A stretch of DNA of 8,519 nt from Anaerolineales bacterium (GTDB lineage Bacteria; Chloroflexota; Anaerolineae; Anaerolineales; E44-bin32): contig WVZH01000561.1 in NCBI GenBank assembly GCA_011772595.1, positions 5,097 through 13,615 on the forward strand. Reading direction: 5' to 3'. A program made the translations under genes and the position numbers. The stretch's first letter is position 1. Each line of letters begins with the position of its first letter. A model generated the notes under the pieces. That model was not told the origin of the DNA and did no database searches. It saw only the letters and a list, made by a program, of their open reading frames with translations. Of the stretch, positions 1 through 5,410 are shown one piece after another.

Positions 1-245
1 GAGGTGGGGTCCTGGTTGTGACGGACCTTGATGAGCATAATCACGAGTTTCTGCGCACCGAGCACAACGATCGCTGGATGGGTTTCGATCGAGACGAGGT
101 GCGTAACTGGCTGCAACAGTCTGGCCTGCGCTCGGTGGATGTGGAGAGCATCGGGGAAGAGTGTGGTGCCACTTCCAGTGAAGGCACAGAGGCCGCTATC
201 AGTATCTTCGCGGCATCGGGTAGAAAGGACAGCTTGGCCACATAA
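1..245 (+). CDS. SAM-dependent methyltransferase, C-terminal fragment (arsenite-methyltransferase/ArsR-associated type)
   Basis: The reading frame is already open at the left edge (codons start at base 3) and ends at TAA 243-245, so only the last 80 or so residues are visible. An internal GTG at 18 could be mistaken for a start, but the codons before it (GGVLVV) fit the end of a Rossmann beta-strand and show that the frame continues outside the window. The visible part contains TDLDEHNHEFLRTEH, then RWMGFDRDEVRNWL, then an acidic and cysteine stretch and the ending AAISIFAASG. This pattern is typical of the C-terminal third of class I SAM-dependent methyltransferases often encoded with ArsR-type regulators, in which the D-H-x-H-E-F-L-R-T-E segment follows the cofactor-binding core. 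The SAM-binding motifs and any arsenic-binding cysteines would lie upstream and cannot be checked. The substrate is therefore unknown; an arsenical is only one possibility. Confidence 0.7.
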   Translation, partial: GGVLVVTDLDEHNHEFLRTEHNDRWMGFDRDEVRNWLQQSGLRSVDVESIGEECGATSSEGTEAAISIFAASGRKDSLAT

Positions 246-349
246 TTATTCTCTAGGGCAGACCCGAGATTCATGAGAGTTCATCTAGGGTTTGTGTATG
301 ATCGAAGGTGAAAGAGGGCTGCTCTCTGCAAAGGAATCGGGACAGGGAA

Positions 350-366
350 CTCAAAACCGTTAGGGC
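350..366 (+). repeat. attC right-end-like motif upstream of the 400-1098 gene
   Basis: The spacer between the methyltransferase stop (245) and the next start (400) holds CTCAAAACCGTTAGGGC at 350-366. GTTAGGG at 359-365 is one base from the GTTRRRY core box of integron attC sites. The preceding CTCAAAACC resembles the usual inner box. Nearly the same string occurs at 1271-1286 and 7501-7515. I find no convincing RYYYAAC partner in 246-340, so this would be a half or eroded site. The next gene starts 34 bp after the box, as expected for a cassette. Confidence 0.3.
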
Positions 367-399
367 GCCAATTCAAATGAATTTCTCGAGAGAATTCCT

Positions 400-1098
400 A
401 TGAGCAATGAATCCTACATGTATCGGAGAAGGCGATTACTACGTAACTTTGATAAGACATTCAATCGCGTAAAACCGCTTCTCTGCTCATGGCTTGGGGA
501 GGAGGATTCCAGGATTCTAATTCAAGAGTCACGACAAGAGTACGAAACGTTGATTCCACGGATACCTTTCATTGGGAGGAATAATCCCTTACTCGTTTTT
601 TTCCTTCCAACATCCCGCTATCTTGCAGTATATCGAACACTTCAGAGGCTTGGATATACGATCGAAGACGCAGGGTATTTGTCATTGCAGATTGGTTCGA
701 ACGAATTGAGAGCAATCCCATCCATCGCTCGGCGTGTAATTGGTTACCTTTGGTTTTCCTCCTGGTTCAAAGACCGGATAAAACTTCGAGCCGCGGATTC
801 AATATCCCGAAGGTATCCAGGGAATTTCGTTCTTAAGTATGTGGAAGGAGATGGTCACGAGTTTGACTATGGTGTTGATTACATTGAATGTGCCAGTTGT
901 AAGTTCCTTGAAGCGGAGGGTGCCTTTGAGTTAGCACCATACGTGTGCGCTGTTGATAAGACTGCAAGCGAGCTATTGGGATGGGGGTTAAAGAGGACCA
1001 TGACACTAGCTGAAGGGTCGAAGAAGTGTGATTTCCGATTTAAAAGCGGTGGCAAGACGCACGTCGTCCTTCCTCAATCATTACGGTTACGTACTTGA
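400..1098 (+). CDS. L-2-amino-thiazoline-4-carboxylic acid (ATC) hydrolase family protein
   Basis: This is a 232-residue soluble protein with no signal peptide. The C-terminal half carries the hallmark series of the ATC hydrolase family: YIEC at 161-164 followed by CKFLEAEGA (C167), then ELAPYVCAVD (P180, C183, D186), GLKRTMTLAEG (R199-T200) and CDFRF (C210-D211). The founding family members hydrolyse L-ATC to S-carbamoyl-cysteine on the route to L-cysteine, but most homologues are uncharacterised, so the substrate here is inferred only by family. The length is close to the usual 200-250 residues. The ATG at 400 has only a weak upstream purine stretch (GAGAGA, about 10 bp before) and sits just downstream of an attC-like half site. 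No pathway partner lies next to it, which suits an isolated accessory gene. Confidence is high for the family and low for the exact reaction. Confidence 0.8.
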   Translation: MSNESYMYRRRRLLRNFDKTFNRVKPLLCSWLGEEDSRILIQESRQEYETLIPRIPFIGRNNPLLVFFLPTSRYLAVYRTLQRLGYTIEDAGYLSLQIGSNELRAIPSIARRVIGYLWFSSWFKDRIKLRAADSISRRYPGNFVLKYVEGDGHEFDYGVDYIECASCKFLEAEGAFELAPYVCAVDKTASELLGWGLKRTMTLAEGSKKCDFRFKSGGKTHVVLPQSLRLRT

Positions 1099-1145
1099 TC
1101 GATGAAGATCTGACATCTCAAAATAGGTGTCCTGTCATCTCGCTG

Positions 1146-1234
1146 TAGCAGACCGGGGATGCAGCGCAATTTGCATGCTATGATACTCTACAGGGAAAGG
1201 CAGAAAGCTAGAGCGGGAACAATCCCCGGCTACT
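1146..1234. repeat. Imperfect long inverted repeat in the 1099-1302 spacer
   Basis: CCGGGGAT at 1153-1160 is perfectly complementary to ATCCCCGG at 1222-1229. Pairing continues outward (AGCAG against CTACT, one mismatch) if A1152 is left unpaired. An extrahelical base in an imperfect stem is typical of attC-type structures, but the loop is about 60 nt. It lies downstream of the ATC hydrolase-family gene. No T-run follows, so it is not a normal intrinsic terminator. Confidence 0.4.
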
Positions 1235-1235
1235 C

Positions 1236-1286
1236 CCTGGCCTGACCTGGCGGTCGGTCAGATCAGGCAGCTCAAAGCCGTTATGC
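1236..1286 (+). repeat. Hairpin followed by attC right-end-like motif
   Basis: CCTG 1236-1239 and CTGACC 1242-1247 pair with GGTCAG 1256-1261 and CAGG 1264-1267, giving a 10-bp stem with a 2x2 internal loop and an 8-nt apex. CTCAAAGCCGTTATGC (1271-1286) follows three bases later. GTTATGC at 1280-1286 is a known variant of the attC core box, and the string matches the motifs at 350 and 7501. A clear left partner (GCATAAC type) is missing, so it is at best a degenerate site. The next gene begins 16 bp later. Confidence 0.35.
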
Positions 1287-1302
1287 GATCTTCTATCTGT
1301 AC

Positions 1303-1857
1303 TTGTTTCTCGATTACAAAACAATCCTGAATAATTGTTATGGAAGCAAGAATTTTTTTTCATTGGTCATTATCCTGGGGATGATACTGCTATGGATCTT
1401 GAGCGCTCGTTCAAGTAGGAGTAGTACTGTTCGACTCGTTGTAAAGAAGAAGCCCCGCAAATTACCCCCCAGTGTCACGAAAATCCTTCAGATAATTAAA
1501 GAGGCCAATGACGGTTTAAAGACTTGGTTTGGAGAATATCATCTATGGAAGTTCGGATCACTGTTATATGGTCTGGTCCTGGCTGGCTTGCTATTAAATT
1601 TCAAGATATTGGGTGATTCGAATCTCTTTACGATCAGATTGATATTTTGGTTTGGAGGTGGGGTAGCAGGTCTCGTTCTTCTGAGTGTAAAAGGGTACGC
1701 AACTGGGGAAGGTGGGTGTGGATGTATTGGCCTCTTACTTGAATCACTTTCGGGGGAATTTGCCATCCTTGGAGTTTTGCCTCTTCTCTTATTCACTGCC
1801 CTCGGACCAATCATTCTCCTCATCGCTCTTATAATTGATCCTCGCAAAAATAAGTGA
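1303..1857 (+). CDS. Four-helix membrane protein of unknown function
   Basis: I do not recognise this family. The 184-residue product has four hydrophobic segments at about residues 18-34, 84-100, 108-128 and 153-178. A basic linker (KKKPRK around 48-53) and an amphipathic stretch lie between the first two. A glycine and cysteine-rich GEGGCGCIG motif (135-143) follows helix 3, and the tail is DPRKNK. The start is uncertain. TTG at 1303 is used because the frame is closed upstream (TGA at 1243) and the only in-frame ATG near it (1381) falls inside the first hydrophobic segment. No Shine-Dalgarno site is visible before 1303. It stands alone on its strand with spacers on both sides, like the other genes here. 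It is probably a real inner-membrane protein. Confidence 0.55.
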   Translation: MFLDYKTILNNCYGSKNFFSLVIILGMILLWILSARSSRSSTVRLVVKKKPRKLPPSVTKILQIIKEANDGLKTWFGEYHLWKFGSLLYGLVLAGLLLNFKILGDSNLFTIRLIFWFGGGVAGLVLLSVKGYATGEGGCGCIGLLLESLSGEFAILGVLPLLLFTALGPIILLIALIIDPRKNK

Positions 1858-1861
1858 GCAG

Positions 1862-1906
1862 ACGAATATCTGATGGTCAGAATAGCCCACTCATGAGAAT
1901 ATTCGT
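1862..1906. repeat. 8-bp inverted repeat downstream of membrane protein gene
   Basis: ACGAATAT at 1862-1869 is perfectly complementary to ATATTCGT at 1899-1906, starting four bases after the stop of the 1303-1857 gene. The loop is 29 nt and no T-run follows. It could stabilise the 3' end of the transcript or be a remnant of a recombination site. Neither is shown. Confidence 0.3.
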
Positions 1907-1929
1907 ATTAATCGTTCGATTGTATTAAT
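1905..1929. repeat. Short direct repeat, period 17
   Basis: GTATTAAT occurs at 1905-1912 and again at 1922-1929, one and a half helical turns apart, in an AT-rich tract. The arrangement could be a protein-binding site but may be chance. Confidence 0.2.
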
Positions 1930-2179
1930 GAAGTGATAAAGGATACATATAGGAAGTCCGCATATCAACTCGCTGGAGGCGACCGGGAGATGCGTCGTGA
2001 AATGCCATGTTTATTGTATGATGGGGATGTTGATTTGGCTGAAGGTGGAGAGATCGTCTGCTCCAAAGATCGAGGTCGTCGGCCAGCAAGTGACATGTGG
2101 ATTCTGGGAATCCGCCCGCTTCAGCTATCAACCGCTTTCTGATCGATATGAACACTAGGTGGCACATCCCTTGACATAG

Positions 2180-2671
2180 GAAGATCTTGCGAACATTGCG
2201 GGAATACCAGGCCTTGTCTTGTCCATGTACACCATTGTTATAGATCGCCTTGACAGGCGACAGAAATTGGACGTCGACTTGTTCGAAGATGTGTTTAATT
2301 ATGAAGACCCGTAACTCGAGCCCATGCCACCAGAGGATATGGTTTCTCTCGACGTCTGCAGTTCTGGGACTCGAAGAATCAAAGTCGTGAAAAAACAGAT
2401 TGAGCTGGCAAACGGTTTCCTCTTTGTGCGGTGGCGAAAGCGGAGCATGGATTACCCGAGTTTGATGAGCGAAGGGAGGGAGCCCTGATGGCTACCACCC
2501 GGCGACAGCTTCACCTACGCGACAGACAGACTGGACTTCACGACCTGGCTGGAGGGGCAACGTGGATCAGGCAATGTCTTCGCGCGCGGATTGATCGTTG
2601 ACGCAACAGGAAATAGGTACCGAAGTTCTTGGCACAAATTCAGCATTCTAGGATCCGAACATGGGCAGTGA
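2180..2671 (+). pseudogene. Decayed gene for a membrane-anchored hypothetical protein
   Basis: One frame (codons at positions congruent to 2 mod 3) reads as protein-like sequence across about 490 bases but is broken by TAA 2312-2314 and TGA 2486-2488, with TGA 2669-2671 as the natural end. The first block reads EDLANIAGIPGLVLSMYTIV, then IDRLDRRQKLDVDLFEDVF and NYEDP: a hydrophobic N-terminal helix followed by a charged segment. The middle block starts LEPMPPEDMVSLDV and includes KKQIELANGFLFVRWRKRS. The last block starts WLPPGDSFTYATDRLDFTTW and continues with GNVFARGLIVDATGNRYRSS, which resembles a compact beta-rich domain. The frame is kept on both sides of each stop, so these are point lesions rather than shifts. 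No in-frame start codon survives: TAG 2177-2179 lies directly upstream. The middle piece alone could be read from ATG 2324, but it lacks a ribosome site. I do not recognise a named family. Confidence 0.6.
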
Positions 2672-2718
2672 GGCTGTGCCGCATCATCTTCGCTGGTATC
2701 GCTACCTGCGAATTGCTG

Positions 2719-2815
2719 GCTTAGCACTCGCTCGAGAGGATCCGGCCACAGCAGGGTTTCCGTTCGAGTGTGGATTGGCCGGACCGTTCTACTCGAGGCT
2801 ATTTGGTGGTTAGGG
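2719..2815 (+). repeat. attC-like recombination site candidate upstream of the SDR gene
   Basis: Outer boxes GCTTAGC (2719-2725) and GTTAGGG (2809-2815) pair at six of seven positions, counting two G-T wobbles. Inside, CTCGAG at 2731-2736 pairs with CTCGAG at 2792-2797. Further in, GG 2738-2739 plus TCCGGCCA 2741-2748 pair with TGGCCGGA 2776-2783 plus CC 2784-2785, leaving A2740 as a single extrahelical base. A 27-nt terminal loop remains. Two box pairs, a bulged base on one arm and a length of 97 bp all match the known architecture of integron attC sites. The left box lies 48 bp after the end of the decayed gene, and the right box lies 22 bp before the SDR start. Both boxes deviate from the strict consensus, so it may be degenerate. 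Confidence 0.5.
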
Positions 2816-2837
2816 ATTCATCCTACGGAGGTTTGAA

Positions 2838-3779
2838 ATGACAAGAGCTGACCGATGGACAGCTGAAGACATTCCTGATCAAATGGGTAAGGTCGCGCTC
2901 GTCACTGGCGGGAATAGCGGGCTAGGCTATGTGACTGTAAAAGAGCTGGCGCGAAAGCGTGCCCACGTCATACTCGCGTGTCGCAACACCTTGAAGGGGG
3001 AGGCTGCCCGAGATCAGATTTGTAGACATGCGCCGGACGCCTCGATTGAGGTTATGAAGCTTGATCTGGCAAGCCTGGCTTTGATCCGGCAGTTTGCTGA
3101 AGCATTCAAGTTGAACCACGATCGGCTGCATATTCTGGTCAACAATGCTGGGATAATGGCCACTCCGCGTCAAACCACCGCCGACGGGTTTGAATTACAG
3201 TTTGGCACAAACCATCTGGGACACTTTGCACTAACTGGCTTGCTCTTAGATGTGTTGGTGAAAACGCCAAACAGCCGAGTCGTTACCGTTTCCAGCAACG
3301 CTGAGCCATTGGGCCGGATAAACATGAAAGATCTTATGAGGGAAAGATTTTATGAGCGTTGGCTGGCCTACGCCCAGAGCAAACTGGCAAACGTACTGTT
3401 TGCCTATGAACTACAGCGCAGGTTAAATGCAACGGGAGCGTCAACGATCAGCCTGGCCGTTCATCCGGGTGTTGCTGCAACCAATCTGCGGAAGGAATTG
3501 TTGACGCGGGAAACACCTCTTTTTCACCGGATCCAGGGCTACGTTTGGGAATCTCTACGACAAAGCGCTGAGATGGGCGCGCTATCTCAACTATATGCTG
3601 CAACAGCCCTCAGCGTGAAGGGTGGTGAATTCTATGCCCCTGGTGGTTTCTTGCAGCTAACCGGCCATCCCAAGAAGTTGCGTTCCTCACGCAAATCTTA
3701 CGATGAAGTTCTCGCCAAGCAATTATGGGATGTATCTGAGGAACTGACAGGTGTTGAGTATGAGGCGTTAGCTCAGTGA
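2838..3779 (+). CDS. Short-chain dehydrogenase/reductase (retinol dehydrogenase / protochlorophyllide reductase-like)
   Basis: This is a 313-residue cytosolic NAD(P)(H)-dependent oxidoreductase. It has a complete classical SDR set: cofactor loop TGGNSGLG at 23-30, CR at 48-49 after beta-2 (an arginine that usually favours NADP), LDLAS around 75-79, NNAG at 102-105, N125 in FGTNHLGHF, the catalytic serine in VSS at 151-153, YAQSK at 178-182 (Y178 and K182), and HPG at 209-211 followed by VAATNL. The TGFELQFGTNHLGHF-type block and the overall length place it with the retinol dehydrogenase, WWOX or protochlorophyllide-reductase-like SDRs, whose bacterial members act on varied lipophilic carbonyls or alcohols. 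The substrate here is unknown. A GGAGG site (2827-2831) sits 6 bp before ATG 2838 and fixes the start. An attC-like structure lies just upstream and another begins 19 bp after the stop, so the gene looks like one cassette. Confidence 0.88.
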   Translation: MTRADRWTAEDIPDQMGKVALVTGGNSGLGYVTVKELARKRAHVILACRNTLKGEAARDQICRHAPDASIEVMKLDLASLALIRQFAEAFKLNHDRLHILVNNAGIMATPRQTTADGFELQFGTNHLGHFALTGLLLDVLVKTPNSRVVTVSSNAEPLGRINMKDLMRERFYERWLAYAQSKLANVLFAYELQRRLNATGASTISLAVHPGVAATNLRKELLTRETPLFHRIQGYVWESLRQSAEMGALSQLYAATALSVKGGEFYAPGGFLQLTGHPKKLRSSRKSYDEVLAKQLWDVSEELTGVEYEALAQ

Positions 3780-3797
3780 ACTCGTCATCGAGAAGCC

Positions 3798-3926
3798 GCT
3801 TAACAACAACTTGCAGCCGACCTGGCAATCGCGGTTCGAATTCGAAAGTTGAGGCGCTGTTATGGGAAACCTTATGTAAAGCGGCACGCTGTAAATCCGC
3901 CGGGCGGGAGAAGCCAACCGTTAGAC
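3798..3926 (+). repeat. attC-like recombination site candidate between SDR and DinB genes
   Basis: The left box GCTTAAC (3798-3804) matches RYYYAAC. It is followed by AACAACTTGCAGC, which resembles the usual second box (TTGCAGC 3811-3817). The right box GTTAGAC (3920-3926) matches GTTRRRY and pairs with the left one at six of seven positions, one of them a wobble. The 129-bp span is within the known attC range. The interior contains the 12-bp palindrome TTCGAATTCGAA (3835-3846) and GCGG/CCGC (3881-3884, 3897-3900), but the inner boxes near the right end (GAGAAGCCAACC) pair poorly with TTGCAGC. It sits 19 bp after the SDR stop and 32 bp before the DinB start. Confidence 0.42.
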
Positions 3927-3957
3927 AGATCAGACATGATCCCATCCTGGAGCGCTA

Positions 3958-4482
3958 ATGATGGAATTTGAACTTGAGAAGGCGATAGTTGTTCTTCAGA
4001 CAACCCCTGCTATTCTTCAAGCTTGGTTGCGGCATCTTCCCCATGAGTGGGTGACTGCTACTGATGACGAGGATACCTGGAGTGCATTTGACATCGTAGG
4101 CCATTTGATTCATGGTGAGAAGACCGACTGGATCCCCCGCGCGGAGATCATACTCTCGGACCGGGAGACAAAGAAATTCGAGCCTTTTGATCGATTCGCA
4201 ATGTTGAAAGAAAGCCAAGGGAGAACAATGCAAGAGCTGCTTGACACATTTATGCATCTGCGGCATGAATCCATCAACCATCTCCGAGCACTGCGGCTCT
4301 CCGAGTCTGATTACGACAGAACAGGCGATCATCCAGATCTCGGTGAGGTTACGCTTAGGCAGCTTTTAGCTACATGGGTTGCGCATGATCTCAATCATTT
4401 GGGGCAGATCGCTGAAGTTATGGCCCGGCAGTACAAGGTAGAGGTTGGTCCTTGGAAAGAATTCTTGGACATCCTGGGATAA
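3958..4482 (+). CDS. DinB family protein (DinB_2-like, putative metal-dependent)
   Basis: This 174-residue soluble protein should form a four-helix bundle. It shows the metal-ligand pattern of the DinB / YfiT-type superfamily: WSAFDIVGHLIHGE, with H49 in helix 2, and WVAHDLNHLGQI, with H143 and H147 spaced HxxxH in the last long helix. Known relatives bind Ni, Zn or similar metals through three histidines and include thiol-S-transferases (mycothiol or bacillithiol dependent) and damage-inducible proteins of unknown activity. The reaction here is unknown. ATG 3958 is followed at once by a second ATG (3961). GGAG at 3948-3951 lies 6 bp before the first, so the start is 3958 with slight doubt. 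It is flanked by attC-like spacers on both sides. No LexA-type operator is recognisable upstream despite the family name. Confidence 0.85.
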   Translation: MMEFELEKAIVVLQTTPAILQAWLRHLPHEWVTATDDEDTWSAFDIVGHLIHGEKTDWIPRAEIILSDRETKKFEPFDRFAMLKESQGRTMQELLDTFMHLRHESINHLRALRLSESDYDRTGDHPDLGEVTLRQLLATWVAHDLNHLGQIAEVMARQYKVEVGPWKEFLDILG

Positions 4483-4511
4483 TGCCCCGTGGGGAGTCGC
4501 GGCTCGAATCC

Positions 4512-4738
4512 GTCTAACGTCTCGCTGCCCCGTAAAGATCCCAGGATCTTCGAGAGCGGACCCCGCGCGAGCTGCGAAAAGATAAAAGAGTAGAATTGCG
4601 GGACCGCTTCCAGACCTGGCCTGGTAGTCAGCTAGGGCAGGTGGCCTGTTCATTCTGCACCTGTGGCGCAGGCACAGGTGGACGGACACATGTGCCTGCG
4701 CCACAGTGCATGCAGTCCTGGGTACAAGGTGGTTAGGT
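4512..4738 (+). repeat. Long attC-like spacer between DinB and DUF6326-like genes
   Basis: GTCTAAC (4512-4518) matches RYYYAAC exactly and GTTAGGT (4732-4738) matches GTTRRRY exactly. The two pair at all seven positions with two G-T wobbles. The left box is 29 bp after the DinB stop. At 227 bp the span is longer than most attC sites, the second boxes are not evident, and the next recognised gene starts 190 bp beyond the right box, so the pairing may be accidental. Inside are a short near-palindrome at 4535-4550 (AAGATC and GATCTT around CCAG) and a large perfect hairpin at 4661-4706. Confidence 0.33.
4661..4706. repeat. Perfect 16-bp inverted repeat (strong hairpin)
   Basis: CTGTGGCGCAGGCACA (4661-4676) is the exact reverse complement of TGTGCCTGCGCCACAG (4691-4706), with a 14-nt loop. 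The stem is GC-rich and would be very stable as RNA or single-stranded DNA. No T-run follows either arm, so it is not a standard intrinsic terminator. It may be a cruciform or recombination structure, or block readthrough by stability alone. Confidence 0.7.
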
Positions 4739-4772
4739 TTAGCAAACTTCATTTTAGTTAACTATCTTGAGA

Positions 4773-4832
4773 ATGACCGCATCAAAGAACTATAGGAAGA
4801 AGCTTAAATGAATCCAAGCAATATGACCGCAT
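4773..4832. repeat. 10-bp direct repeat
   Basis: ATGACCGCAT occurs at 4773-4782 and 4823-4832, exactly 50 bp apart, on either side of a possible short start region. It could mark a small duplication or a pair of binding sites. Confidence 0.3.
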
Positions 4833-4867
4833 GGGTCGTGGTGTTGCGCGCACGCCACAAAGGATAA
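4808..4867 (+). CDS. Possible 19-residue leader peptide or gene remnant
   Basis: ATG 4808 opens a short frame, MNPSNMTAWVVVLRARHKG, closed by TAA 4865-4867. AGGAAG at 4794-4799 is placed about right for a ribosome site, and TTGAGA followed 18 bp later by TATAGG (4767-4796) could be a promoter. It lies 61 bp upstream of the DUF6326-like gene on the same strand. It could be a leader, the first exon-like fragment of a truncated gene, or chance. It has no recognisable family. Confidence 0.2.
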   Translation: MNPSNMTAWVVVLRARHKG

Positions 4868-4910
4868 GAGCATAAGCTGCCGATAGTGTTCACTGTTTAT
4901 TTTCATCCAT

Positions 4911-4918
4911 AAAGGAGG
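4911..4918 (+). promoter_or_regulatory. Strong Shine-Dalgarno site for the DUF6326-like gene
   Basis: AAAGGAGG is close to perfect complementarity with the 16S rRNA tail and lies 10 bp before ATG 4929. A second weaker purine run (GAAGGA) directly abuts the start. It supports 4929 as the true start and this as an expressed gene. Confidence 0.75.
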
Positions 4919-4928
4919 CGATTGAAGG

Positions 4929-5294
4929 ATGTTAGATACGAGGATCATACTTTCAGGATTGTGGGTAGCGACGATGCTGACCTATCTTTGGGGGGATGTG
5001 CTGTCAATAATAGCCGGTGACGTTAAGCCGGGAGAAATCAACGGTACGGTCCCAACTCAGGGAATGTGGATTGGAATCGCAGTTTTGATGTTGATTCCGA
5101 TTGTTATGCTTGTTCTGACCCTGACGTTGAAGTACCCCGCGATTCGCTGGGCAAACATCATCGTAGCCATATTCTGGATTGTCTTTAATCTCATTAGCTT
5201 GAAGGGATACCCAGTCAAAGAACAAATCTTGCTAATTGTGAGCATGGGATTTAATGTAATAACTATTTGGTACGCATGGCAGTGGATGGCCTAG
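4929..5294 (+). CDS. DUF6326-like four-helix membrane protein
   Basis: This 121-residue integral membrane protein has helices at about residues 6-28, 45-67, 73-91 and 98-117, short loops and very few charges outside them. The layout fits small DUF6326-family proteins: ILSGLWVATMLTYLWGDVL at the start, a loop with PGEINGT, then WIGIAVLMLIPIVM, and a last helix ending WYAWQW. The family has no established function, and the assignment is from remembered pattern rather than a search. ATG 4929 is set by the strong AAAGGAGG site. A hairpin at 5308-5334 lies just after the stop. The gene is 116 bp from the next one, with no overlap, so co-transcription with the MDR gene is possible but not shown. 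Confidence 0.65.
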   Translation: MLDTRIILSGLWVATMLTYLWGDVLSIIAGDVKPGEINGTVPTQGMWIGIAVLMLIPIVMLVLTLTLKYPAIRWANIIVAIFWIVFNLISLKGYPVKEQILLIVSMGFNVITIWYAWQWMA

Positions 5295-5307
5295 AAAATG
5301 AAACTTA

Positions 5308-5334
5308 TACGCAGCGAACAACATTGTTAGCGTA
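5308..5334. repeat. Two-block hairpin after the DUF6326-like gene
   Basis: TACGC (5308-5312) pairs with GCGTA (5330-5334), and AACAA (5317-5321) pairs with TTGTT (5324-5328) around a 2-nt apex. It starts 13 bp after the stop and includes GTTAGCG (5326-5332), near the GTTRRRY box. No T-run follows, so it is neither a clear terminator nor a clear recombination site. Confidence 0.35.
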
Positions 5335-5410
5335 ACCAGTCACTCGAGCGATGGGGCTCCTCGGGAGATCTCTTCTTTGCGTATGATCAAAGTAATCTTG
5401 GAGGAAACGC

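Larger units (their letters stand above)
1858..2179. other. Spacer without a convincing gene
   Basis: This stretch of about 320 bases separates the membrane protein from the decayed gene. Reading frames here give low-complexity or unnatural products and lack start signals. The visible content is an 8-bp inverted repeat just after the upstream stop, a 17-bp-period direct repeat and an AT-rich tract (1900-1950). There is no clear attC-like pair, although an ATCAAC/GTTGAT pair (1964-1969, 2029-2034) was considered. The segment may include the eroded 5' end of the gene whose remains follow. Confidence 0.5.

Noticed and set aside
1539..1847. 102-codon - strand frame
   Set aside because: Fully antisense to the four-helix membrane protein; proline and arginine-rich shadow of hydrophobic codons.
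1964..2034. ATCAAC / GTTGAT pair as another attC site
   Set aside because: The left box does not fit RYYYAAC at its first position, no inner boxes pair, and a 6-bp match over 70 bp is expected by chance.
1933..2142. 69-codon + strand frame (and an overlapping - strand frame 1925-2167)
   Set aside because: No convincing ribosome site. The composition is unlike a protein in either direction, the two frames overlap each other, and no motif or family is recognisable.
2486..2488. TGA read as selenocysteine or as programmed readthrough
   Set aside because: A second, different stop (TAA 2312) interrupts the same frame and the start codon is missing, so decay explains the pattern better. No selenocysteine-insertion hairpin was recognised next to the TGA.
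4494..4518. tRNA T-arm-like sequence (GGCTCGAATCC)
   Set aside because: The T-loop string is present, but there is no acceptor, anticodon or D-arm upstream within the DinB coding end, and no CCA-type end. Taken as chance or as part of the recombination-like spacer.
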